In this document: one piece after another, positions 1 to 6,352 of the stretch
How positions within the stretch are numbered: the stretch's first letter is position 1
Layout: every line of letters starts with the position of its first letter
Program-made: the position numbers and the translations under genes
Origin: Rhodoferax sp.
GTDB taxonomy: Bacteria > Pseudomonadota > Gammaproteobacteria > Burkholderiales > Burkholderiaceae_C
Length of the DNA stretch: 6,908 nucleotides
Direction of reading: 5' to 3'
Assembly (NCBI GenBank): GCA_021731215.1
Contig: JAKFXU010000365.1
Coordinates: 1-6,908, forward strand
The notes under the pieces: model-generated
What the model was told of the DNA's origin: nothing
Databases searched by the model: none
The model's input: the letters and a program-made list of their open reading frames with translations, nothing else

Positions 1-657
1 GCGCTGGACCGCGCCGGGCTGGTCGGCGCCGATGGCGCCACCCATGCCGGCGCTTACGACATCCCATTCTTGCGCTGCATCCCCAACATCAGCGTGGCCT
101 GCCCGGCCGATGAAAATGAGTGCCGCCAGTTGCTCTCAACCGCGTTTGCGCAGGCGCACCCGGTGGCGGTGCGCTACCCGCGCGGCGCCGGTGCCGGCGT
201 GCCGGTGCAAGCTGGCCTGGAGGCACTGCCCTTTGGCCGTGGCGAGCTGCGGCGCAGCGGCAAGGGTGTCGCCATTCTGGCCTTTGGCACGCTGCTTTAC
301 CCGGCGCTGCAAGCGGCCGAGGTGCTGGGTGCGACGGTGGTCAACATGCGTTGGGCCAAGCCGCTCGATCTGGCACTGCTGCTGCAGGTGGCGGCCGAGC
401 ATGAAGGCCTGGTCACGGTGGAAGAGGGTGCCCTCCTGGGTGGCGCCGGCAGCGCCGTGCTGGAGGCGCTGCACGCGGCGGGGCTGGCCAAGCCCGTGCT
501 GCAACTGGGGCTGCAAGATGAATTCATCGAGCATGGCGATCCGGCCCAACTGCTGGCCTTGCAGGGGCTTGATGCGGGCGGCATCGAGGCTTCGATCCGG
601 GATCGCTTTGACGTCTTGCTGCAGGGGCACAGACCTGCTCTCAAGGCCGCAGCCTGA
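1..657 (+). CDS. dxs: 1-deoxy-D-xylulose-5-phosphate synthase, C-terminal part (5' end outside window)
   Basis: Dxs is a thiamine-diphosphate enzyme that condenses pyruvate with glyceraldehyde 3-phosphate to DXP, the first step of the cytosolic MEP isoprenoid pathway. DXP also feeds thiamine and pyridoxal synthesis. The frame is open from base 1, giving 218 residues before TGA at 655-657. The family is usually about 620-640 residues, so roughly the first 400 are missing to the left. Window residues 1-20 hold the [18 protein letters not shown] signature. R4, D11 and H15 match E. coli Dxs R420, D427 and H431, and R61 in RYPRG matches R478; these are known substrate-binding residues. The [11 protein letters not shown] stretch and the [16 protein letters not shown] segment of the transketolase C-terminal domain are also intact. 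No damage is seen. A REP doublet begins 25 bp after the stop and may act at the 3' end of the transcript. Identity is secure. Confidence 0.96.
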   Translation, partial: ALDRAGLVGADGATHAGAYDIPFLRCIPNISVACPADENECRQLLSTAFAQAHPVAVRYPRGAGAGVPVQAGLEALPFGRGELRRSGKGVAILAFGTLLYPALQAAEVLGATVVNMRWAKPLDLALLLQVAAEHEGLVTVEEGALLGGAGSAVLEALHAAGLAKPVLQLGLQDEFIEHGDPAQLLALQGLDAGGIEASIRDRFDVLLQGHRPALKAAA

Positions 658-682
658 ACTATTTTCACGTGTCTTGTGAGTT

Positions 683-770
683 GTAGGGTGGGCAAAGCGC
701 AGCGTGCCCACCAACTTCAATCCGTTCCAACAAACCAGTCCGTGGGCACGCTGCGCTTTGCCCACCCTAC
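683..770. repeat. REP doublet (REPIN/BIME-like), copy A
   Basis: Two perfect 29-nt inverted arms (683-711 and 742-770) flank a 30-nt spacer. Each arm starts with GTAG and is itself an imperfect palindrome: GTGGGCA at 688-694 pairs with TGCCCAC at 705-711 around a loop containing GCGC. A 5' GTAG followed by a hairpin is the established form of REP elements mobilised by REP-associated tyrosine transposases (RAYTs), and inverted pairs are called REPINs or BIMEs. No RAYT gene lies in the window. It sits between dxs and the TRAP binding-protein gene and may stabilise the dxs 3' end or limit read-through. It has the same arms as the copy at 2190-2316. No target-site duplication is visible. RAYT family membership is inferred from form only. 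Confidence 0.9.
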
Positions 771-848
771 GCCTGGCGGTCAGCCCCGAGGAATGAAGTG
801 ACAGCTTGCCGTCAGCTCTGCAAGGGAAAACCCCCACAGATGGGGTTG

Positions 849-886
849 TGCAGCTTCCTACAATGCAGCTTGACTATCATCAGTCA
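849..886 (+). promoter_or_regulatory. Possible promoter/operator region of the TRAP binding-protein gene
   Basis: A direct repeat TGCAGCTT occurs at 849-856 and 864-871, a 15-bp period. A TTGACT hexamer at 870-875 resembles a sigma-70 -35 box. An inverted repeat, TGACT at 871-875 and AGTCA at 882-886, overlaps it. No good -10 box lies 16-18 bp downstream, so the promoter call is weak. Just upstream, AACCCC (829-834) and GGGGTT (842-847) can form a 6-bp hairpin without a T-tract. The cluster would suit a regulator site, but none is identified. Confidence 0.25.
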
Positions 887-930
887 TCGTTGTGCATGAC
901 CGCACCGCGATATTTTCAATCAAAAACTCC

Positions 931-935
931 AGGAG
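931..935 (+). promoter_or_regulatory. Ribosome binding site deciding the dctP start
   Basis: AGGAG lies 8 nt before the ATG at 944. The frame stays open upstream to 806, but the ATG at 944 has the only good Shine-Dalgarno and puts a twin-arginine signal peptide exactly at the N-terminus. Confidence 0.85.
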
Positions 936-943
936 TGAACCAA

Positions 944-2026
944 ATGGATCGTCGTTCCGTAATTAAAAACGCCGGCATTGCCGGCGTGCTGGCCGCTGGT
1001 GCAGCGCCTGCCGTACATGCCCAGGAAGCCATTCGCTGGCGCCTGGCCTCCAGTTTCCCCAAGGCGCTGGACACCATTTTCGGCGCTGCCGAGACCTTTT
1101 CCAAGAAGGTCAGCGAAATGTCGGGCGGCAAGTTCCAGATCTCGATCCACCCGGCTGGCGAGCTAATGCCGCCGATCGCCGGCATGATTGACAACATCCA
1201 GAAGGGCACCACCGAGATGGTGCATACCGCGCCTTACTACTTCTTTGGCGTGAACGACGCGTTTGCCCTTGGCTGCGCCATTCCCTTTGGCCTGAACAGC
1301 CGCCAGATGACGGCCTGGATGTACCAGGGCAACGGTGGCAAGCTGATGCGCGATTTCTACGCCAAGTACAACATTGTCAATTTCCCGATGGGCAACACCG
1401 GTGCTCAAATGGGCGGCTGGTACCGCAAGGAGATCAAGTCCAAGGCGGACTTGAAGGGCCTGAAGTTCCGCGCTGGCGGCTTTGCTGGCAAGGTGCTTGG
1501 CCGCATGGGCGTGGTGCCGCAAAACATTCCGGGCGGCGAAATCTACCAGGCACTGGAAAAAGGCACGATCGATGCCGCCGAGTGGATTGGTCCGTATGAC
1601 GACCAGAAACTGGGCTTCAACAAGGTGGCGCCGTTTTACTACTATCCCGGCTGGTGGGAAGGTGGTCCGCAGCTCGACGCCTTCGTCAACAGGACCGCTT
1701 ACGACAAACTCTCGCCAGAGAACAAGGCCATTCTGGAAGCGGCAGCCGCTTTTGCCCACACCGACATGCAGGCCAAGTACGATGCCAGGAACCCCGAGGC
1801 GCTCAAGCAGCTCGTGGCGGCCAAAGTCAAGGTTCTGCCTTTCCCCAAGGACGTGATGGAAGAGGCCTTCAAGCAGGCCACCGGGCTGTACGACGAAATC
1901 AGCGCCAGCAACCCGGACTGGAAAGTCATCTTTGAAGACTGGTCAAAGTTCCGCCGTGACCAGAACCTGTGGTTCCGTTTCACTGAAATGCGTTTCGACC
2001 AATTCATGCAAGCGCAAAAGCTGTAA
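944..2026 (+). CDS. TRAP transporter periplasmic solute-binding protein, FcbT1/TakP-like (DctP family), Tat-exported
   Basis: This 360-residue protein captures an organic-acid ligand in the periplasm and delivers it to a TRAP membrane pair. The N-terminus carries a twin-arginine signal: RRSVIK at residues 3-8, a hydrophobic stretch 10-24, and a likely cut after AVHA at residue 26. The mature part has the TRAP binding-protein fold pattern with MSGGKFQISIHPAGEL (59-74). Residues Q155, R176 (LKFRAGG), E213-W214 (AAEWIGPYDD) and E239 (GWWEGGP) fall at about the positions known to bind substrate and sodium in Rhodobacter sphaeroides TakP, an alpha-keto-acid binder. The same family (COG4663) includes the 4-chlorobenzoate binder FcbT1, so an aromatic or other carboxylate is also possible. 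The gene stands alone, with its own terminator, and faces the dctQM operon 357 bp away. Pairing with that operon is inferred. The family is secure and the ligand is not. Confidence 0.93.
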   Translation: MDRRSVIKNAGIAGVLAAGAAPAVHAQEAIRWRLASSFPKALDTIFGAAETFSKKVSEMSGGKFQISIHPAGELMPPIAGMIDNIQKGTTEMVHTAPYYFFGVNDAFALGCAIPFGLNSRQMTAWMYQGNGGKLMRDFYAKYNIVNFPMGNTGAQMGGWYRKEIKSKADLKGLKFRAGGFAGKVLGRMGVVPQNIPGGEIYQALEKGTIDAAEWIGPYDDQKLGFNKVAPFYYYPGWWEGGPQLDAFVNRTAYDKLSPENKAILEAAAAFAHTDMQAKYDARNPEALKQLVAAKVKVLPFPKDVMEEAFKQATGLYDEISASNPDWKVIFEDWSKFRRDQNLWFRFTEMRFDQFMQAQKL

Positions 2027-2041
2027 ACCGCTGCGCTCCTG

Positions 2042-2067
2042 AAAAACCCGCTGCGGCGGGTTTTTTT
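2042..2067 (+). terminator. Rho-independent terminator of the TRAP binding-protein gene
   Basis: A 10-bp perfect stem, AAAAACCCGC (2042-2051) with GCGGGTTTTT (2056-2065), has a TGCG loop and ends in a seven-T run at 2061-2067. It begins 15 bp after the TAA of the binding-protein gene. Its A-tract could also support some termination on the opposite strand. Confidence 0.93.
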
Positions 2068-2189
2068 GCGGCTTTGTTTTTCAGCAGGCAAAAAGTAACG
2101 ACTCGGGTCAATCAGCGCATGAAGGCTCAATGGGCTGTGCGCCGAAGGCGCGCGCCCGGCAGTCCAGGAGACACTTTGCCGTCGCGCCC

Positions 2190-2316
2190 GTAGGGTGGGC
2201 AAAGCGCAGCGTGCCCACGCACGCACAAGACAGGGTGCGTCTTCAGGATGCGCCACTCAGTTGGCCGCTGCCTTGTTGGCTGGTACTGTGGGCACGCTGC
2301 GCTTTGCCCACCCTAC
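2190..2316. repeat. REP doublet (REPIN/BIME-like), copy B
   Basis: The 29-nt arms (2190-2218 and 2288-2316) are identical to those of the copy at 683-770. The spacer is longer (69 nt) and unrelated by eye. Each arm again starts with GTAG and folds on itself. It lies between the two facing terminators of the convergent TRAP genes, a typical non-coding site for REP elements. Open frames across it, which read GKAQRAH or GTLRFAHPT, are translation artefacts of the repeat. Between the dctP terminator and this repeat I see only a small GCGCC-GAA-GGCGC hairpin at 2139-2151. Confidence 0.9.
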
Positions 2317-2336
2317 GGGGCTCTGTAGTGATGATG

Positions 2337-2361
2337 AAAAAGGGGCCGTTTGGCCCCTTTT
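2337..2361 (-). terminator. Intrinsic terminator of the dctQM operon (potentially bidirectional)
   Basis: AAAAGGGGCC (2338-2347) and GGCCCCTTTT (2352-2361) form a perfect 10-bp stem with a 4-nt loop. Read on the minus strand it follows the dctM stop by 22 bp and ends in five T residues (complement of 2341-2337). On the plus strand it also ends in four T residues, so it could catch read-through from the other side. Confidence 0.9.
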
Positions 2362-2383
2362 GCATTGGTTGAGTTGGAAAATC

Positions 2384-4222
2384 CTAGGGCTTTTTGGCAT
2401 CCTTCTGCGTCGCTTCCAGCAAGGCTTTCATGGGGTCGTCCTCCTTGGTGTCGGCAGGCTTGGCCTCGCCAGGCTTGGTCAGGCTCTCTTCGGCTTCCTT
2501 GGTTGCCTTGGCTTCCTCGGCTTCGTCCTTGAGCTCCTGCTCTGACTTGGGCATTTCAAGCTGCTCCAGCACCTGTTCGGCGCTGAGCTTTTCGGTGTGC
2601 TCAATGCCGCCGGTTACCAAGTTGGGGAACAACATGATGGAGGCCACCATGACCAACTGCAGCACGATGAAGGCAATCGATCCCTTGTAGATCTGCGCCG
2701 TCGTCACCGCCGGGATCAGGGCGCCGGTGACGCGGTCCTTGTAGTCGGTTTTGGCCGCCACGCTGCGCAGGTAAAACAGGGCAAAACCAAAGGGTGGCGT
2801 CAAGAACGAGGTCTGCAGGTTCATGGCGATGATCACGCCAAACCAGATCATGGCGTCATCGGGCGTCATGCCCGGCACCAGTCCCGGCAGGATCTTTTCG
2901 GCCACCGGCGCCAGCAAGGGGATCACGATGAAGGCGATCTCGAAGAAGTCGATGAACATGCCCAGGATGAACACCAGGATGTTGACCACAATCAAGAAGC
3001 CCCAGGCGCCGCCGGGGATGCCCTTGAACAGGTGCTCGACCCAGATATGGCCGTCGGCGGCGTTGAAGGTGAAGCTGAACACGGTGGAGCCGATCAGGAT
3101 GAACAGCACAAAAGAGGCCAGCTTGGCGGTGTTTTCCAGCGCCTGCTTCATCAGCGGCAGGGTCAGGCGGCGTTTGACGATAGCCAGAATCAGGGCACCC
3201 AAAGCGCCCATGGCGCCGCCCTCGGTCGGGGTGGCCACGCCCAAAAAGATGGTGCCCAGCACCAGAAAGATCAAAATCAGCGGCGGCATCAGGACGAAGG
3301 TCACGCGCTCGGCCAGCTTGGACAGCAGGCCCATGCCGGTCAGGTGGTTGACCGTGGCCAGGGCCAGACCCAAGAGGGAGGCCAGTGTGAGCGACAGAAT
3401 GATGATTTCATCCTTGGCAGCGGGCAGCGGGCGCTCCAGCCAGGCGGTCAGCAGCGTGTTGTGGACTTGCGCCCAGGCGACACCGGCCACGGCGCACAAC
3501 AGCACCAGAAACAGCAGCGATTTATGGCCGGAGGCGCCATTGCCTTCCTTGTAGATGCGGGCCTCGGGCGGCAGTGGCGGCACCAGCTTGGGCTTGAAGA
3601 TGGCCACCATCACGATGAACAGGATGTACAAGCCTACCAGCAGCAGGCCCGGCACCAGCGCGCCGGCATACATGTCACCGACCGAGCGGCCGAGCTGGTC
3701 GGCCAGCACGATCAGCACCAGCGAGGGCGGAATGGCCTGCGCCAGCGTGCCCGAGGCGGTGATGGCGCCGGTGGCGATGACCCGGCTGTAGCCGTAGCGC
3801 AGCATGATGGGCAGCGAGATCAGGCCCATCGAGATCACAGCGGCGGCGACCACGCCGGTGGTGGCGGCCAGCAGTGCACCGACCAGAATCACGGCGATGG
3901 CCAGGCCGCCGCGCAGGGGGCCAAACACCTGGCCCACCGTTTCCAGTAGATCCTCGGCCATGCCGGAGCGCTCCAGAATGATGCCCATGAAGGTGAAGAA
4001 GGGAATCGCCAGCAGCGTGTCGTTCTGCATGATGCCGAAGATGCGCGAGGGCAGGGCCTGGAACAGGTTGGCCGGGAACAGCCCGGCCTCCATGCCGATG
4101 AAACCAAAGGCCAGTCCGGTGGCGGCCAGGCCGAAGGCCACCGGAAAGCCGGTCAGCAGCAGCAGGAAGAGTCCGGCAAACATGAGGGGCACAAAGTTTT
4201 GTGCGAGGAAAGTGGCTTCCAT
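2384..4222 (-). CDS. dctM: TRAP transporter large permease subunit (DctM family, FcbT3-like), long form
   Basis: This inner-membrane protein is the main translocation subunit of a tripartite, sodium-dependent TRAP importer. At 612 residues it is well above the roughly 430 of classical DctM, as in the COG4664 (FcbT3-type) branch. Family motifs are in order: NDTLLAIPFFTFMG (67-80), SGTLAQAIPPS (157-167), VATPTEGGAMGA (329-340), GMFIDFFEIAFIVIPLLAP (421-439) and NLQTSFLTPPFGFALFYLR (468-486). Extra length comes from a middle insert with added hydrophobic segments (about 225-300) and a hydrophilic tail (about 541-612) rich in Glu, Lys and Ala. The ATG follows the dctQ stop after one base. Its AGGAG (4232-4236) lies inside the end of dctQ, so the two are translationally linked. 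Residue choice and membrane segments are by eye. Substrate is unknown. Confidence 0.94.
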   Translation of the reverse strand: MEATFLAQNFVPLMFAGLFLLLLTGFPVAFGLAATGLAFGFIGMEAGLFPANLFQALPSRIFGIMQNDTLLAIPFFTFMGIILERSGMAEDLLETVGQVFGPLRGGLAIAVILVGALLAATTGVVAAAVISMGLISLPIMLRYGYSRVIATGAITASGTLAQAIPPSLVLIVLADQLGRSVGDMYAGALVPGLLLVGLYILFIVMVAIFKPKLVPPLPPEARIYKEGNGASGHKSLLFLVLLCAVAGVAWAQVHNTLLTAWLERPLPAAKDEIIILSLTLASLLGLALATVNHLTGMGLLSKLAERVTFVLMPPLILIFLVLGTIFLGVATPTEGGAMGALGALILAIVKRRLTLPLMKQALENTAKLASFVLFILIGSTVFSFTFNAADGHIWVEHLFKGIPGGAWGFLIVVNILVFILGMFIDFFEIAFIVIPLLAPVAEKILPGLVPGMTPDDAMIWFGVIIAMNLQTSFLTPPFGFALFYLRSVAAKTDYKDRVTGALIPAVTTAQIYKGSIAFIVLQLVMVASIMLFPNLVTGGIEHTEKLSAEQVLEQLEMPKSEQELKDEAEEAKATKEAEESLTKPGEAKPADTKEDDPMKALLEATQKDAKKP

Positions 4223-4223
4223 T

Positions 4224-4826
4224 TTATTTTTCTCCTGCCAGGCGGGCCGCGGCGATGCGCTCTAGTTCTTCGAGGTGTTTTTGTTCATCCGATTTGGCGG
4301 ACTCGCCACCAATCGGGTCGTCGATCAAACCGCGCAGATAGGCGATGCGCTTGATCAGTTCGGAGATACCCTGCAGCATCAGCATCGTGAACCCCAGCGG
4401 CACCAGCAGGTAGACCGGCCAGCGGATCAGGCCGCCCGCGTTTTGCGACATTTCGCCGCTTTGGTACGCGCCCAGAAAGAAGGGCCAGCTCAAGGTGATC
4501 AGCAGGGTGCAAAACGGCAGCAGCACCAAGACGATGCCCAGCACATCAATCCAGTTGCGGGTTCGATCCGACAGGCGCGATGAAATAAAGTCAATGCGGA
4601 CATGAGAATTTTTCAGAAAACCGTAGCCAGCGCCGAGCATGAACACCGCCGCAAACAGGTACCACTGGATTTCCAGCAGCGCGTTGGAGCTCATGTCAAA
4701 GGCCTTGCGCACGATGGCGTTGCCGGCGCTGATGAGGGTGGTGGCCAGGATCAGCCACATGGTGAGTTTGCCAATCCCGGTGCTGATCATGTCGATCAGG
4801 CGGGACAGCGAAAGAAGAGGGTTCAT
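4224..4826 (-). CDS. dctQ: TRAP transporter small permease subunit (DctQ family, FcbT2-like)
   Basis: This 200-residue inner-membrane protein is the small subunit that pairs with DctM and helps dock the binding protein. Four hydrophobic segments are visible at about residues 21-38, 55-71, 94-113 and 135-154. Conserved-looking features are EIQWYLFAAVFMLGAGYGF (52-70), the HVRID box (75-79), and SQNAGGLIRWPVYLLVPLG (127-145). The C-terminus (about 166-200) is charged and cytosolic by inference. The frame is open upstream to 4907, but the ATG at 4826 has GGAG 5 nt before it and starts a normal DctQ N-terminus. It is the first gene of the dctQM operon and divergent from the EgtB/SenA-like gene. 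No clear promoter was found in front of it. Confidence 0.93.
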   Translation of the reverse strand: MNPLLSLSRLIDMISTGIGKLTMWLILATTLISAGNAIVRKAFDMSSNALLEIQWYLFAAVFMLGAGYGFLKNSHVRIDFISSRLSDRTRNWIDVLGIVLVLLPFCTLLITLSWPFFLGAYQSGEMSQNAGGLIRWPVYLLVPLGFTMLMLQGISELIKRIAYLRGLIDDPIGGESAKSDEQKHLEELERIAAARLAGEK

Positions 4827-4831
4827 GGTGT

Positions 4832-4835
4832 CTCC
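4832..4835 (-). promoter_or_regulatory. Ribosome binding site deciding the dctQ start
   Basis: On the minus strand GGAG lies 5 nt before the ATG at 4826. This favours a 200-residue DctQ over a 227-residue form starting at 4907, whose extra N-terminus does not look like the family. Confidence 0.7.
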
Positions 4836-4915
4836 ATCATTTTTGAAACTGCGCTGCCATCGGGGCGATTGGCGTTGGCTTACTTCGGGCGGCAAGCCAA
4901 TTGGCACGAGCCCTG

Positions 4916-4926
4916 AGCGTAACGCT
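4916..4926. promoter_or_regulatory. Palindrome in the divergent dctQ / senA-like intergenic region
   Basis: AGCGT-A-ACGCT is a perfect 5-bp-arm palindrome near the middle of the 219-bp divergent region. Close by, TTGGCTT (4875-4881) and AAGCCAA (4894-4900) form a second inverted repeat. Either could bind a dimeric regulator of both transcription units. No matching regulator or good promoter boxes were recognised, so this is suggestive only. Confidence 0.25.
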
Positions 4927-4977
4927 TCGTGACTGATAAATACCTGACGGGCTGGCTGTTTTATGCAAGGGTAAATA

Positions 4978-5024
4978 CGGATGAGACAGGGGCGGCAACA
5001 GCCGCATCCGCACCGCTCCTGCGG
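4978..5024 (+). promoter_or_regulatory. Foldable leader with competing hairpins upstream of the EgtB/SenA-like gene
   Basis: One fold stacks CGGAT/ATCCG (4978-4982 with 5006-5010) over a GCGGC-AACA-GCCGC hairpin (4992-5005). A competing hairpin, CCGCA/TGCGG (5008-5012 with 5020-5024), shares bases with it. Its 7-nt loop (5013-5019) is complementary to 4989-4995, with one G-U pair. The structure ends 8 nt before the Shine-Dalgarno at 5033-5037. It matches no riboswitch class I know. GC-rich sequence can give such pairings by chance. Confidence 0.3.
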
Positions 5025-5032
5025 GCAATAAT

Positions 5033-5037
5033 GAAGG
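5033..5037 (+). promoter_or_regulatory. Ribosome binding site deciding the EgtB/SenA-like start
   Basis: GAAGG lies 8 nt before the ATG at 5046. Other in-frame starts (GTG at 4929, ATG at 5031) lack comparable sites and would add residues with no family resemblance. Confidence 0.6.
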
Positions 5038-5045
5038 CAGACACC

Positions 5046-6290
5046 ATGTACAGCAGCAGTTCACCCTCCATCGACTCGCCTGCCATGCGTCACGCCGGGC
5101 GGGAACTGCTGTCGCTGGCCCTGATGGATGCGCGCAACCACAGCCTGTATTTGTTGTCACAGTATCAGCAGGCTTTGGGCGCGACTCAATTACGGGTGCC
5201 CATGTTGCCTGAACTTAACCCGCCCTTGTGGGAGCTGGGTCATGTTGGCTGGTTTCAGGAGTGGTGGATTGGGCGCAACCTGCAACGTCATTGCGGGCCG
5301 GCCTGCCCGCCCGACGCAGCCCGGCTGCCGTCCATCGTGCCCGATGCTGACCGCTGGTGGGACTCGTCCCAGGTGCCGCATGACAGCCGCTGGACGCTCG
5401 ATTTGCCGGACCTGAGTGGTATCCGGACCTATTTGCTGGACACCCTGGAGCTGACGCTGGAACTGCTGGACCAGGCCGCGGACGACGACGACGCTCTGTA
5501 CTTTTACCGGCTCGCCCTGTTTCATGAGGACATGCACGGCGAGGCCCTGGTTTACATGGGGCAGACGCTGGGTTTGCCGCTGGCCCTGCAGCCGCCGGGG
5601 CCGGGGCCGCAGCGCGAACCGCTGTTGATTCCCGCCACACGCTGGCAGCTTGGCAGCGCCGACGCCGGGGGATTCAGCTTCGACAACGAGCGCCAGCAGC
5701 ACGAGGTGGCGGTGCCCGAGTTCGAGATCGACGCGCAGGCCGTCAACTGGGCTCAGTTCGTCGAGTTTGTTGATGACGGGGGCTACGACCGCGCCGAGCT
5801 CTGGCAGCCGGCGGGCTGGCAATGGTTGCAGGAAAAAATCGCCACCGAGGGCCGGCGCGGTCCGCGCTACGTGCAGCAGATCGGGGTGGCCAGCGGCGCC
5901 GTGATGCAAACCCGTTTTGGCAAGCCCATGCGCATGGCGGGTGGCCAGAGCGCCATGCACGTGAGCTGGTGGGAGGCCGACGCCTGGTGCCGCTGGGCCG
6001 GGCGGCGCTTGGCCGCAGAAGTGGAGTGGGAGGTGGCGGCGCATACTGCCGCGCGGCGCGGATTTCGTTGGGGCGAGGTCTGGGAGTGGACCGGCACCAC
6101 GTTCGGGGCCTATCCCGGCTTCGCGGCCGACCCCTACCGCGATTACTCCGAGCCCTGGTTTGGCACGCACAAGGTGTTGCGCGGCGCCTCGTTTGCCACC
6201 CGTGCCCGCATGAAAAACCCCAAATACCGCAACTTCTACCGGCCTGAGCGCGACGATATTTTTGCCGGGTTCAGGTCGTGTGCGCTGTGA
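5046..6290 (+). CDS. senA: EgtB-family non-heme iron enzyme, probable selenoneine synthase SenA
   Basis: The 414-residue protein has the two-domain plan of ergothioneine synthase EgtB: an N-terminal DinB-like helical domain (about 17-175) and a C-terminal formylglycine-generating-enzyme-like domain (about 190-412). The iron-binding three-histidine set is present: H66 in LGHVGWFQEW, and H160 and H164 in HEDMHGE. The C-terminal domain shows VWEWTGTTF (345-353), PWFGTHKVLRGASFAT (370-385) and RNFYRPERDDIFAGFRSC (395-412). EgtB joins a thiol to trimethyl-histidine through a sulfoxide. The related SenA of Variovorax uses a selenosugar to make selenoneine. NPPLWELGHVGWFQE resembles SenA-type proteins more than usual EgtB (SPPKWHLAHTTWFFE-like), so SenA is my preferred but tentative reading. 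No egtD, senB or senC lies in the window. The gene is divergent from dctQ and convergent with the EF-hand gene, 61 bp away. Family is secure; choice of chalcogen is not. Confidence 0.72.
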   Translation: MYSSSSPSIDSPAMRHAGRELLSLALMDARNHSLYLLSQYQQALGATQLRVPMLPELNPPLWELGHVGWFQEWWIGRNLQRHCGPACPPDAARLPSIVPDADRWWDSSQVPHDSRWTLDLPDLSGIRTYLLDTLELTLELLDQAADDDDALYFYRLALFHEDMHGEALVYMGQTLGLPLALQPPGPGPQREPLLIPATRWQLGSADAGGFSFDNERQQHEVAVPEFEIDAQAVNWAQFVEFVDDGGYDRAELWQPAGWQWLQEKIATEGRRGPRYVQQIGVASGAVMQTRFGKPMRMAGGQSAMHVSWWEADAWCRWAGRRLAAEVEWEVAAHTAARRGFRWGEVWEWTGTTFGAYPGFAADPYRDYSEPWFGTHKVLRGASFATRARMKNPKYRNFYRPERDDIFAGFRSCAL

Positions 6291-6337
6291 ATCAATTGAG
6301 CGCCGCCCAGGCTGGCGGGCCGATCCGAAACTTAGCC

Positions 6338-6352
6338 GGCGCACTATGCGCC
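6338..6352 (-). terminator. Short hairpin at the 3' end of the EF-hand gene (weak terminator candidate)
   Basis: GGCGCA (6338-6343) and TGCGCC (6347-6352) form a perfect 6-bp stem with a 3-nt loop, overlapping the last base of the TAG stop. On the minus strand it is followed after several bases only by a short TTT, so termination would be weak. No better terminator separates this gene from the convergent EgtB/SenA-like gene; a CCGCC/GGCGG hairpin at 6303-6318 also lacks a T-run. Confidence 0.35.

Noticed and set aside
136..837. Long minus-strand open frame across dxs and the first REP doublet
   Set aside because: It is antisense to the recognisable dxs frame, and its N-terminal part (GKAQRAH) is a translation of the repeat. 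No protein family is apparent.
806..943. N-terminal extension of the TRAP binding protein from 806
   Set aside because: It would hide the twin-arginine signal inside the protein, and only the ATG at 944 has a good ribosome site.
683..2316. CRISPR array or composite transposon formed by the repeated arms
   Set aside because: There are only two inverted pairs, 1.4 kb apart and with unequal spacers, and no cas or transposase gene between them. REP doublets explain the pattern.
2130..2545. Plus-strand open frames across the second REP doublet
   Set aside because: They translate the repeat arms and the antisense of dctM; composition is low-complexity and they cross an intrinsic terminator.
2597..3949. 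A 450-codon plus-strand open frame inside dctM
   Set aside because: It is the antisense of a clear DctM gene and is abnormally rich in Gln, His, Asp and Gly, as expected from the reverse of hydrophobic codons.
4929..5045. N-terminal extension of the EgtB/SenA-like protein from the GTG at 4929
   Set aside because: The added residues show no family resemblance, and the ATG at 5046 has a better ribosome site.
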